A stretch of DNA of 64,000 nt from NCBI GenBank assembly GCA_019044685.2, contig JAGTXX020000017.1:248001-312000 (forward strand). Direction: 5' to 3'. This DNA is from Nannochloris sp. 'desiccata' (lineage: Eukaryota; Chlorophyta; Trebouxiophyceae; Chlorellales; Chlorellaceae). The position numbers were made by a program, and so were the translations under genes. The number at the start of each line of letters is the position of its first letter. The stretch's first letter is position 1. Shown piece by piece: positions 52,996 through 63,454 of this stretch. Below the pieces are notes generated by a model. That model made no database searches. It was not told the origin of the DNA and saw only the letters and a program-made list of their open reading frames with translations.

Positions 52996-55235
52996 ATGGC
53001 GCCCGCAAGGACCGCCGATAGCGGCAAGAAATCCGCCCCTCCTAAAAAGATCGTGGAAGCAATCAGGGAAGCCACTGGCGCAAGTGATGATGATATAAGC
53101 GCCATGCTTGCTGAGTGCAACTACGACGTAAACGAAGCCACTAGCAGACTTATTGACAGTAAGTAACCAAACTTTTGGTTTGCGATGAGACTTGCGAGGC
53201 GTTTACTGGCTGCATCTGGTATTAACATACTTGAACAACTTGCTTATTCTGCAGGTCCTTTCTCAGTAGTGGTATCCAAGAAGGATAAAACCAAAAAGGT
53301 GAGTCCTAGAGGGGGTGATGATGTGGATTGAAGCATTTAAGACGCTTGTCTCCCTGTTCTGTGGGGTTGAGGAGATGGGTGTACCCACGTTCTTTTAGAA
53401 TGGTTTATGAATATGGGGTTTGGGTTTACATAGCGATATAATCGCTTCGTTGGACTTTGCCAGAGCAAGATCTCTAATGGCTGCTGACTCCTTTAATACT
53501 TTAAATTATTGCAGAAGGATGATCATCCTCCCAAGCGGGAACCCCGCCGCTCTGCACCTTCATCAGGCCCATCTGGACGAGGCGGGCGCGGAGGTGGTGG
53601 ACGAGGAAATGGCCCTGGCCGAGGTAAGTTTGATGAAATAAATTTGAATTGCTCGTGTTGCCTGAATTTTTGTGTAGTAGCTTGCTTTTTAGAAAATTTG
53701 TGATGCTTCCTAGCGTAATTACACTTTCCTTTCTTCCGATTCCAGGACGAGTAATTTCAGCTGCCAAACCTGCAGACACAAATGGATCATCTGCGGCAGA
53801 ACCTACACAGACAGAAGAACAGCCTGCATACTCCAGCGAGCCAGCAGCAGCCCCTGCACCTCCTCCCGCAGCCCCAGCAGCAGCAGCGCCCGCAGCACCA
53901 GCCGGAGGCAGAACCGGGACTATGGCAGATCTTTTCAAGCCAAAGCCTGTCCCTGTCCCTGTTGCCCCTCGCCGCCCTTCTCCTCCTGCTCCTGCTGCTG
54001 CCGCCCCTGCACCTGCCCCTGCCCCTGCCCCCCCTACAACTCAGCCCTCTGCATCATTGACCGGTCTACCTGCATCTGGACAGCAGGGACTTGATCTCGG
54101 ATCTGTCTATCAACCACCTGCTGCACAAACCGCATCTCAGCCAAACGCATGGGGTAAACCTTCCACTGCTGGACAGGCGGGCCCTGCCACTACCACAACT
54201 GCAACCCCTCCTGCAGCCCCTCAAGGTCTTTCCGCCCAGTCTCTAATGTCTGCCCTTGGAGCTGGAACACAGCCTAAACCTGTGGAAAAACAGCAACAAC
54301 AGGTACCTGTACCACAGCAGCAACAACCTGCCGCCTCTACTCAAACTTCAGATGTCACAGGACTCAATCTTCAATTTGGAAATTTCGGATTAAGCGCTGG
54401 TGGTGACTTTGGAGCTGGTTTCGGTGCTGGATTTGATGCAGGAACAAAGCCTGCTGAAGCTCAATACACAGCTGCATCTACTGCACCGAAACCTCAAGAT
54501 AACACTCAGGCTGCTGCCGCTGCCGCCTTTAATTCTTATCAACAGGCACCTGTTCCTGGTACGTCCAAGCCTGCAGGACTCGATGCGGCTGCTTCTCAAG
54601 CTGCAGCAGCTATGCAGCAGCAGTACTATGCAGGATACAGCAATGCTGGGTACAATGCTGCTCATTGGAATGCCCCTCAAGGACAACAGACTGCTGCTGC
54701 TCCTCCCGCTGCACAGCAGCAACATGCAACCGCTGTCGCTCCTCACCATCACCAGCAGCAGCAACAACAACATCAGCAACAGCAAGGTATGAGTGCACCA
54801 AAACCCACGTATGGCCAGCCTCAACAAGGACAGCAGCAACAACAACAGCAGCCAAAGCAAGACACGACTGGCGCCGTCGCTGGTGGCATTCAGCAACAAA
54901 CCGCACAGCAGGCCCAGCAGGCTGCCATGCAGCAACAGCAATTGCCTTATGGCAATCCCGCTGCTATGCCTGGATATGGACAATACCCTCAGTATGGACA
55001 CTACTACCCTCCCCAGGCTTATGGGTATGGTGCCGGCTACTATCCCCCTCAAGCCTATGCCTACGGCGGTGTGCCCCAAACTCAAGGAGGACAGCCTCCT
55101 CGTGGCGGTGCTGGCTTCTATGATGAGACTGGTGCTGGTGTCTACCAACAAGGTGGATATGGTCAGCAAGGTGGCTATGGACAGCAAGGGTATGGACAGC
55201 AGGGTGGGTACACTCAGCAGAGCTATGGCCGTTAA
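52996..55235 (+). CDS. UBA-like (GIP1_N/UBAP2L-type) protein with prion-like Gln/Tyr tail
   Basis: Four exons: 52996-53158, 53255-53298, 53515-53623, 53746-55235, giving 601 residues. A UBA-like helical domain (about 15-65: KKIVEAIREATGASDDDISA, AMLAECNYDVNEATSRLIDS) resembles the N-terminus of plant GBF-interacting protein 1 and animal UBAP2L/Lingerer. An RGG-like segment follows (RGGRGGGGRGNGPGRG, about 88-105), then a long Ala/Pro/Gln-rich region, Gln runs, and a C-terminal Tyr-Gly-Gln repeat (GYGQQGGYGQQGYGQQGG). This FUS-like composition suggests RNA-granule condensation. The GGY/GQQ repeats are encoded by imperfect DNA repeats at about 55150-55220. Confidence 0.8.
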
Positions 55236-55877
55236 TTGAAGAAAAAGAAAGAAAGAAAAATCAAGTGTTGCTTTGCCTCCAAGGATGTCTGCTTTTTCAC
55301 AATCTCTCTCTCTCTCTGTATCTATGCTTTTCCCCTTTTTATATAACCCACAAAGGGAGCATATAGCAAAGGGACTTGATTTTTAATTAATGTAGATTGC
55401 CGTGGATTCTCCTTTTATTTCCTTATTTCTAAAGGGGGCGATGAAATGTGTTTTTATTTCTTCAAAAAAAGTTGTGCTTTTTCTGTTTTCTTGATTTGAT
55501 TTGTCAGTGCTACAGGACACTCTTGATGTAAGCTTTCTTCGCTGCCTGAAATAGTACTATTTCTAACAAAAAGGAAGTGCCAAATAATAGTAGGATAAAA
55601 AGTAAAAATAAAAATCGTCACTGCTTTCGAGGGTGTGCTCTCGTATACTCTCAAACTGTCGATAGCTCTTTTCCCACACAAACCGTCACACTCAAACCAT
55701 CATTATAGATTCATTTAGAACTAGACGTACACCTTTATATCTCTAAGCCCTTAAAAACTCTGGGAACAACAAGAGGAGGGCCAAAGAAGAGAAGGCAACT
55801 TTCCCCTAAGAAGAGAAAATATGCTCGAGGAAAAAAAAAAAGAAAAAAAAGACGACGGCATTACAGTTTTAAATCTA
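55236..55877. other. Convergent intergenic region
   Basis: About 640 bp between stop codons, A/T-rich with TCTCTC and poly-A tracts. No gene is supported. Confidence 0.4.
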
Positions 55878-57077
55878 CTACCAATCTACTGCCCCGCATT
55901 CTTCTTCATCATCTACACAATGCTCCACCCCTTCATTCGTCAGCGTCACTCGCCTCATCGCAGTCAACGCTCCAGACATAGGCAACCTATACTTGGCAAT
56001 AAACTTGTAAAAAATATCCACCAGCTTATCGACCAGCGGAAGCGCCATCAACGTGGAAACCCATCCCCACCCCACTGCATAATACAATTGCTGTAACGCA
56101 GCAGGACCAGTCATGATGGTACCATCTCTCTTAATAGCGTGTAACGATTCCATCGCTTCTTCATACGTAATACCCTCGTGTTCACGTGGGTTGTACGACA
56201 TCGAGGCAATATTCACAAATTTAATCCTACCTTGTCCAGCGTCTTTAGATTTTAATGTAGACATGAGTTGTTTGCACATATCGCATTCTCCATCATAGAG
56301 GTATTTAACCGTCCAGGTGGATTCAACATCCATAGACGATTGGCTGTCAGCTGCGTCTTCATCCATGCTGCGTTGAAACGCATCAGTTAAAGTGGATTTA
56401 CCCTCAAAGTCCGGGAGGACGGTTAATGCTTGGAAAACATCGGCTTTTTCGTTGAGAAGCGGGCTGAAAATGTCAGTGCGACTGACGATGCCGATCAGTT
56501 TGCCTTCTTTGTCGACGACAGGTAAACGGTGGATGTTGCGCGAGAGCATAAGGGCAGCTGCCTCGCCAATGCGAGTTTGTTGGCGAACAACAATCGGCGG
56601 GGTGGACATGTGCTGAGAAACCTTCACAGCTTCAAGATCAACGCCTTGTTTCTTAAGCCGGTTGATATCTTTGATACTGACTACACCTACGACAACGTTT
56701 TCTGCGTCGACGACAGCTAAACCAGTAATCTTGTCAAGTTTGCTGGCTGCAGATGAGAGCGGCTGTTCAGGGATGGCACAGCGCAAGTTGTTGGAAGTCA
56801 TGACGTCTTGGACCATGCCAAATGGGTCGTCAAGTTGTAAAGTGTCCACATCAAGCTTGTCTACGTCAAAGTTGCCATCTGGAGAGACAATAGATTCGGC
56901 AAGGACCAGGCGCCGAGGGTTGATGAGCTGGCGATCACGTCTATGGAGAGCCAAGGGTGCGGTGATACCACCTAGGGCATGCAATGTATATGCCGGCGTG
57001 GGAAAGGCTACCCGAGTACTCTTGGCTGCGCTCGTTTGTTTGCTAAGCAAAGATGATCTCATAATTTGAACGCTCAT
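55878..57077 (-). CDS. CBS-pair + DCC (DUF393) thiol-oxidoreductase fusion
   Basis: An intronless 399-codon frame with a basic Ser-rich N-terminus (SSLLSKQTSAAKSTRVAFP) that looks like an organelle transit peptide. Two CBS motifs occupy about 80-215: KLDKITGLAVVDAENVVVGV, VSIKDINRL, then QTRIGEAAALMLSRNIHRLP, VVDKEGKLIGIVSRTDIFSP. A DCC (DUF393) domain follows at about 255-370, with YLYDGECDMCKQLMSTLKSK (CxxC), NIASMSYNPREHEGI and a membrane-like GWGWVSTLMALPLVDKL helix. The CBS pair senses adenine nucleotides in other proteins, and DCC is a thioredoxin-like redox fold. A plastid redox or energy-sensing role is plausible. The tail is acidic with Cys residues (HCVDDEEECGAVDW). Confidence 0.82.
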   Translation of the reverse strand: MSVQIMRSSLLSKQTSAAKSTRVAFPTPAYTLHALGGITAPLALHRRDRQLINPRRLVLAESIVSPDGNFDVDKLDVDTLQLDDPFGMVQDVMTSNNLRCAIPEQPLSSAASKLDKITGLAVVDAENVVVGVVSIKDINRLKKQGVDLEAVKVSQHMSTPPIVVRQQTRIGEAAALMLSRNIHRLPVVDKEGKLIGIVSRTDIFSPLLNEKADVFQALTVLPDFEGKSTLTDAFQRSMDEDAADSQSSMDVESTWTVKYLYDGECDMCKQLMSTLKSKDAGQGRIKFVNIASMSYNPREHEGITYEEAMESLHAIKRDGTIMTGPAALQQLYYAVGWGWVSTLMALPLVDKLVDIFYKFIAKYRLPMSGALTAMRRVTLTNEGVEHCVDDEEECGAVDW

Positions 57078-57453
57078 GTTATCATGGGTTTGGACGCAAT
57101 GGGCTCAGATTCTCAAAATTCTTCACAATTAACCTATCCAAGATACCTTGTTAGAAAAGGTTGAAAAGAAAATAGACAAAGTTATGGTGTAATTTGCTTG
57201 AAAATTTACTCTTATTCCACACGATTTCGAGAGACGTGGCCTTTTTAATTCCTCCAACCTTTCAAATTTAAGACCATCCAGGCCTGCTGGGACTGGGAAG
57301 GGTATCCCTCAGCTTCTACATTACAAACCAAGACAACATCACTACAACGAAGTATACACTAAACATAAGCTTTCATCATATAGACTACTGGTGTTCCGAA
57401 GATGCAAGCAAAATTCCACAAGCTCCACCGCCACCAACACCTCTGTTTGAAAA

Positions 57454-58464
57454 CTACGCTACTTCTACATTAAAAGCTCGCCCCACGCCGTATGAGACAC
57501 CAAGTGCCAGCCAACCACCCAGAATCACGCGCATACCACCCTTAAGTAAGCCAGCACCACCCAAGTAAGCACCTAAAATACCAAAAACAAGCAGCCCAGC
57601 AGTCGTGGAAAGAGCAATTGCAATAAGCCTGTAAGCCTGATCTGAAATGAAAATGGCAGATAAAAGAGGTATGGCAGCTCCAAAGCTAAAGCACAGAGCT
57701 GATACGACTGCTGCTTGGAGAGGATTGGCCAGCTCATCCACATCAATGCCCAACTCATCTCGAGCGTGAGCTCTAATCACATCCCGTTCTGTCAGTGCCA
57801 CTGCAACTTGTCTGGCGAGGTCTACGGGTACACCGCGTTCAACGTAGATTTGAGCAAGCTCTTGAAGTTCCCGCTCTTGTGCTTCGGGGCCTTTTAATTG
57901 TTCTAAAATTTCTTTTTCAATATCCGCCTTCTCCGCATCTCTTTGAGAAGACACTGAAACATACTCTCCTAATGCCATGCTGAGTGCTCCTGAAATGAGA
58001 GCAGCTACACCAGAGAGACGGAGGGTAGCAAGGTCCGAAGATCCTGAGCCTACGCCCATAAGTAAGGCAGCAACAGAGACCAAGCCGTCGTTGGCGCCTA
58101 GGACAAGGGCTCGAAGCCAGGGTGCACGATTCGAGTGATGCACATGATCACAGAATTCTTCTTCTCCAGCTGTGGTGGCTATTTCTGCCATACTACTGCT
58201 TTGGCGGTTGTCTGCGGCTAATAAAGGAATGATGCCATCTTCTATAGCGGAGAGACGCTGCAGTATTTAAATAATTTGATGGCGGAACGAAGACATGGGG
58301 TAAAAGAGAAAAATATGGGTCATGGCACCGCATCAAATAATGTGGATATTTTGCGCGATATGCAAGCTAGGAGAAAAGCTACTAACCTGGTTACAAGTAT
58401 TTTCCGAAATCTGATCTTCAGTCGTAAATATACCATTGCTGGTGTTTGGGTTCTTTGGATCCAT
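57454..58464 (-). CDS. VIT/CCC1-family iron or manganese transporter, copy 1
   Basis: Exon 1 is 58387-58464 (26 codons, MDPKNPNTSNGIFTTEDQIS...) and exon 2 is 57454-58257, joined CAG|CGT, giving 293 residues. Exon 1 was found by matching the second copy, whose first exon ends HHISENISAQ against QISENTCNQ here. The core reads HHSNRAPWLRALVLGANDGL, VSVAALLMGVGSG, LRLSGVAALISGALSMALGE, YVSVSSQRDAEKADIEKEI, then two more hydrophobic helices and a C-terminal GGMRVILGGWLALGVSYGVG. Five helices and the charged cytosolic helix between TM2 and TM3 (metal-binding domain) define the VIT/CCC1 family, which moves Fe(II)/Mn(II) into vacuoles. This copy lies head-to-tail with copy 2. Confidence 0.9.
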
Positions 58465-58772
58465 TATCGCAACCTTGTCTTTATTCCTTGGGTATTTAAG
58501 ATTGCAATGTAGAATGTTACAGGTTCAAATTTATGTGTGGTAGTGGTGAAGAGCCTCGGAGGGCGTGGAATTCAAAGCGCCATCGTTGTGTGGAAATTAC
58601 TAGCTGCTGATAGGGGGAGTCGATTTTACTTTAGTTTTTCCTACAGATGAGCTTACAGGAAGCAGCTTGCTGTAGATTGACGCAGCTGCCTGCGTAGGTT
58701 GTGTAATATATTCTTTTTCGTTGAACTGGATTTCAGAATCCAAAACTCTTCCTAGAACATGGGAGATAGTCA

Positions 58773-59786
58773 CTACGCTACTTCGACATTAAAAGCTTGA
58801 CCCACGCCATATGAGACACCAAGCGCCAGCCAACCACCCAGAATCACGCGCATACCACCCTTAAGTAAGCCAGCACCACCCAAGTAAGCACCTAAAATAC
58901 CGAAAACAAGCAACCCAGCAGTCGTGGAAAGAGCAACCGCAATAAGCCTATAGGTCTGATCTGAAATGAAAATGGCAGATAAAAGAGGTATGGCAGCTCC
59001 AAAGCTAAAGCACAGAGCTGATACGACTGCTGCTTGGAGAGGATTGGCCAGCTCATCCACATCAATGCCCAACTCATCTCGAGCGTGAGCTCTAATCACA
59101 TCCCGTTCTGTCAGTGCCACTGCAACTTGTCTGGCGAGGTCTACGGGTACACCGCGTTCAACGTAGATTTGTGTCAGTTCTTCAAGTTCACGTTCTTGTG
59201 CTTCAGACCCTTTTGACTGTTCTAATACCTCTAATTCAATATCAACTTTCTCGGCATCTCGTTGAGACGAAACTGAAACATACTCTCCCGCAGCCATGCT
59301 GAGTGCTCCTGAAATGAGAGCAGCTACACCTGATAAGCGTAGAATAGAGAGGTCCTGAGAACCAGATCCTACGCCCATAATTAAGGCAGCAACAGAGACC
59401 AAGCCGTCGTTGGCGCCTAGGACAAGGGCTCGAAGCCAGGGTGCACGATTCGAGTGATGCACATGGTCACGTAGTTTTTTTTCTGCGTCTTTGGTACCTA
59501 TTTCTGCCGTACTTTCACGGCCTTCTGTGGCTAGAGAAGGGATGATGCCATTTTCTATAGCGGAGACACGCTGCAAAAAATTAACGACAAACGGGGAACA
59601 GATTAATCAGTTTTTAATTACTTTTCATCGACCCTGCGAAAAGAAGAACATTGTTTTACGAGCATATTTGCGTGGTGTATCCAAGGTGGGAGAAGTAGTT
59701 TTTCAGCTTCTGACCTGCGCAGAAATATTTTCGGAAATGTGATGTATCTCTTGAATCGTTACATCACCTAGGTTCTTTGATTTCAT
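58773..59786 (-). CDS. VIT/CCC1-family iron or manganese transporter, copy 2
   Basis: Exon 1 59715-59786 (MKSKNLGDVTIQEIHHISEN...AQ, 24 codons, GTCAGA donor) is joined to 58773-59570, giving 289 residues. The protein is about 90% identical to copy 1 after residue 45, with the same APWLRALVLGANDGL, ISGALSMAAGEYVSVSSQRD and GGMRVILGGWLALGVSYGVG blocks. Long stretches are identical at the nucleotide level, while the segment coding for the charged helix between TM2 and TM3 and the N-terminus have diverged. Tandem duplication with later gene conversion is the simplest explanation. Its divergent partner is the selenium-binding protein gene, about 280 bp away. Confidence 0.9.
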
Positions 59787-60069
59787 GGTTGCAAGCTTTT
59801 ACTGTCTTTTTCAATATTTGAAACCCATTGTGCTATTGTAAGCTTTAAATTATGTCTAATGGAAATCCCACTGTTTTTGACGTGGCTTGGCCCCAATTGC
59901 GAACTTCAATAGAATTCGTCGCGGTGAGGCAAGTTGCAAGTTGCGCCCCAGGGCCGTGCACAAAAGTTGCCTGCAAAAAATTTGTCTGCACATACCCACG
60001 ATGGTCTTCTGTAGGTCTTTACATATATTGTTGGTCAAAACTGAGCTTAGAACTAATCCAAAGCGCTCA

Positions 60070-61681
60070 ATGACTGAATCTGCTGTCCAGACTACAACGA
60101 CTTGCTGCCAACACGGCCCTGGATACGCAAGTCCCCTTGTAAGTCAACTACCCAACGCACAGACTCTCGTATCCTACCCATCAGTGTTCTCTGTGCCAAA
60201 ATCTTTCCAAAACTACTTGTTTCATCTCGACACCCAATAAACCCACCCAATGTCATCTTTCCATCATCACCCCTTTGCAGGAAGCGTTCAATTCTGGCGA
60301 CCGTGAGAAGCTTCTATACCTCCCCGCTGTTGTTCCAGATCATTCTCGTCCCGATTATCTTGTTACTGTCGATGCAAACCCCGATTCTTCCACCTACTCT
60401 CAAGTGATTCACCGCTTACCTCTCGGGACCGCTGACGAGCTCCATCATTCAGGCTGGAATGCATGCTCCTCCTGCTTCGATGACTCCTCCAAGGCCCGTT
60501 CTCTGCTAATTCTACCTGCATTGGGCTCTGGCAGGGTCCATGCTGTCGATGTGGCAACGGACCCCCGAGCTCCTCGTCTTGCCAAGACGGTGGAGCAAAA
60601 AGAGATCGTTGCTGCCACTGGATTGACCTATTTGCACTCTACTCACTGTTTGGCTACTGGGGAAATTATGATTTCGGCCATGGGTGACACTGAAGGCGAG
60701 GCTAAAGGCGGCTTTCTTGTTCTTGATGAAAAATTAAACAGCGTCAAATTGTGGAGCGATCACCCTACGTTACCCTATGGCTATGATTACTGGTACCAAC
60801 CTCGCTTGAATGTCATGATCTCTACTGGATGGGGTGCTCCAAAGGCCTTTACTAAAGGCTTCAACCCCGCCGAGGTAGAAACCCTCTATAACCGACAATT
60901 ATATGTTTGGGATTGGACCACCAAGAAAGTTATTCAAGAGATTGATTTGGGTGCTGAAGGCCTTATTCCTTTGGAAGTGCGTTTTTTACACGAACCTACT
61001 GCTCCCCATGGCTTTGTTGGGGCTGCATTAAGTTCAAATATCATTCACTTTACCAACTCTACTGCCACCGCCTCAGATGGCAATGGTACCCTTTCAAAGG
61101 ACTGGACAGCCTCGGCTGTGATCAAACAACCCTGGATGGATGTTGAAGGCTGGTTATTACCCCAAGTACCTCCCCTCATTACCGATATTTTAATCTCATT
61201 GGATGATAAATATCTCTATTTTTCAAATTGGCTCCGTGGCGATCTCGTTCAATATGATATTTCAGACCCTGGCCACCCAAAATTAGCAGGAAGGATTTGG
61301 CTGGGTGGGGTTGCACGCCGTGGGGATGACTCTATCAAAGTCACTGGGGGTTTGCCTGAGGATGTCGGCACGGAGCTGCCCGAGGTGCCGACCGTAAAAG
61401 GAGCGGTCTTACGAGGAGGTCCTCAGATGATTCAATTGAGCCTTGATGGCAAGCGTTTATACGTGACAAATTCTCTGTACAGTGCATGGGATAAGCAGTT
61501 CTACCCCGATATGGCCAAAAATGGCTCCTATTTGCTGCGGGTGAATGTGGACACCGAAAAGGGCGGGTTGAGTTTGGATCAAGATTTCTTTGTTGATTTT
61601 TCAAAAGAGCCTGATGGTCCTGCTTTGGTGCATGAAGTGAGGTATCCCGGCGGGGATTGCAGTAGCGATATCTGGGTTTGA
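60070..61681 (+). CDS. Selenium-binding protein / methanethiol oxidase
   Basis: Exons 60070-60138 and 60281-61681 give 489 residues, starting MTESAVQTTTTCCQHGPGYA. SBP56 landmarks are EAFNSGDREKLLYLPAVVP, the copper/selenium-site motif HSGWNACSSCFDDSSKARSL (CxxC at about 83-86), THCLATGEIMISAMGD, DYWYQPRLNVMISTGWGAPK, ISLDDKYLYFSNWLRGDLVQ, and the C-terminal VHEVRYPGGDCSSDIWV, almost identical to the animal and plant proteins. The family oxidises methanethiol to formaldehyde, hydrogen sulfide and hydrogen peroxide and binds selenium. An alga with selenoproteins (see the GPx) and this protein fits a selenium-using metabolism, although SBP homologues also occur without selenium use. Confidence 0.94.
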
Positions 61682-62338
61682 GTCATTTGGCGGTAAAAAG
61701 TTTCAAGTTGTGGTTCAATGAAGGGTCACGAAAACTTTTTTGGAAAAGGCTGACCTGGCAATTGCACCTTTAGTTTTAGGCTTTTTTTTAACATAAAACC
61801 CTGCATTGCCGTTAATATTTACCGATTAAGCTTTTGGATGCATTCTGTTTTATGTGAATATAAAAATGAGTAAAGAAATGACCTGGTTCATGCAACATCA
61901 TTCTATCTTACTAGAATTCTAGCAGAATCTGAATCAACTAACACCACTCATAAGAAACGACTGCACTCAAGTAGAACATGCTGGCGGTGGTGGTGGTTTG
62001 TAGATGGTATTGGAGCAATGGCTGATTATATCGGAAGACCAAATAGCAGGGAACGTAGCGACACAGAGAAGCTTTTACAGACAAGTAGATGAAGAGCGTC
62101 GGCTTGCTTATGTCGGTATCATCACGGGTTTTTAGGCAACCCGTCTCTAGCGAATTATATCTATGAGTATACTGCTTATTTGAGAAAACGATTTGATACT
62201 ATGAGGACTCATACGTGCTTTATAAAGATTGGGTCACTAGACACCATTTAGCTATGATTTTGTTACATCTGGTAGGCATTGTGCTACACCTCTAGAAAAT
62301 TAGGAGCATCACGCCCCAGTTAAAATTTTTATTTTTAT
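61682..62338. other. Convergent intergenic region
   Basis: About 655 bp between stop codons of the selenium-binding protein gene and RPL27a. AT-rich, with TTACA (TGTAA on the minus strand) around 62262 as likely RPL27a polyadenylation signal. No gene is recognised. Confidence 0.4.
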
Positions 62339-63155
62339 TTAAGCCACAAGCTGAACTACACCGCCAGCCTCGTTGATCTTCTTCTCTGCGAGCTTGGATA
62401 CAAACTTGGCACGCACGACCACGGGCTGAGCAGGGAGCTGTCCCTTGCCAAGCACCTTGAAATATCCGTGCTGAGTAACGTCAATGACGGGAGCAGCAGC
62501 AGTGTCCTTAGCAGCCTCAAGGCGACCCTCCTCACCGACGAGAGTCCAGAGCTTATCAAGATTAATAACGGGGCAGAAATACTTGTTCATACTCTTATGG
62601 AAGTAACGCATACCAACCTTTCCGAAGTAACCAGGATGATATTTGTCCATGAGAATTCTGTAAGGAAAACCAATAAAGAACGGGTTAGTTATCGTGCATA
62701 TAGGTCATACCGTGTATTGATTGTGTAACATTGTGCCAGGAATGACACACCCCAAAGCAAGATGCAATAAATAGCCAATAAACTATACTTGCCTGTGATG
62801 ATGCTGGCCACCAGCGTTACCGCGGCCACCAGGATGCTTCCTGTGCTTTCCGATACGGCCATGACCGGCACTAACGTGTCCCCTCTTCTTTCTATGTTTC
62901 CTCAAGCCTGCAAATACAAAATGAGGGCGGCCATCAGTTCATTAATTCAATTCATAGACAAAGTCTCCTCCAGAGCTGGCAATAATGCTGTCCGCTGCTA
63001 TAGAATAGTTAACGCTGGCTAAGTATCCAAATACCCATTGCAGGACTAACAGCAGACAGCTTTCGCCGTCTAAACATGCAGTCCTCTCTGGGCATTGCTG
63101 CTGGTTTAAAAAGGCCGCTTTTAAAATTCCCCCTGCAACTTACGGGTCGTCATCT
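62339..63155 (-). CDS. RPL27A: Cytosolic 60S ribosomal protein L27a (uL15)
   Basis: Three exons: 63146-63155 (only ATGACGACCC), 62793-62907 and 62339-62657, giving 147 residues. The product starts [20 protein letters not shown], continues [22 protein letters not shown], then [20 protein letters not shown] and a C-terminal domain ending [12 protein letters not shown], as in eukaryotic uL15. It sits near the peptidyl-transferase side of the large subunit. The intron between exons 2 and 3 has a GC donor: AG|GCAAGT at 62792-62791 (minus). Using any nearby GT would break the HHHR|ILMDKY junction. The gene is divergent from mS34 with 300 bp between starts. Confidence 0.96.
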
Positions 63156-63454
63156 TGAATAAATGCTCCCGAAGCCGACGATAAGGCTAATAAGAGGACG
63201 ATTTTGATGCAGGAAGTGGCCTAAATGGGCAGCATTGAGCTTGAAGCCGACTGCCAGGGTCAAAGAAACAATTTCACGACGCTATTTTGGGTCTTAACTC
63301 TTGCATTAAAGTTTCTCCTGATTGTGTTCATCAATTCGGAGTGGGCAATAAAGTAATGTGTAGTTAATTTCTAGACTAGACTCCTCGAACGATTTTAAAG
63401 TTGTTTATACCCGATCAAATTTTGTGCCTCAGTTTGAGGAAATTTACCTGAAAA

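Noticed and set aside
54390..55187. 265-codon minus-strand Leu/Ser-rich ORF
   Set aside because: Shadow of CAG/CAA repeats in the Gln-rich protein on the plus strand.
58279..58512. 77-codon plus-strand ORF with a membrane-like segment (MAERRHGVKEKN...)
   Set aside because: It lies antisense over the first exon and intron of VIT copy 1, whose exon is supported by similarity to copy 2, so it is most likely a chance frame.
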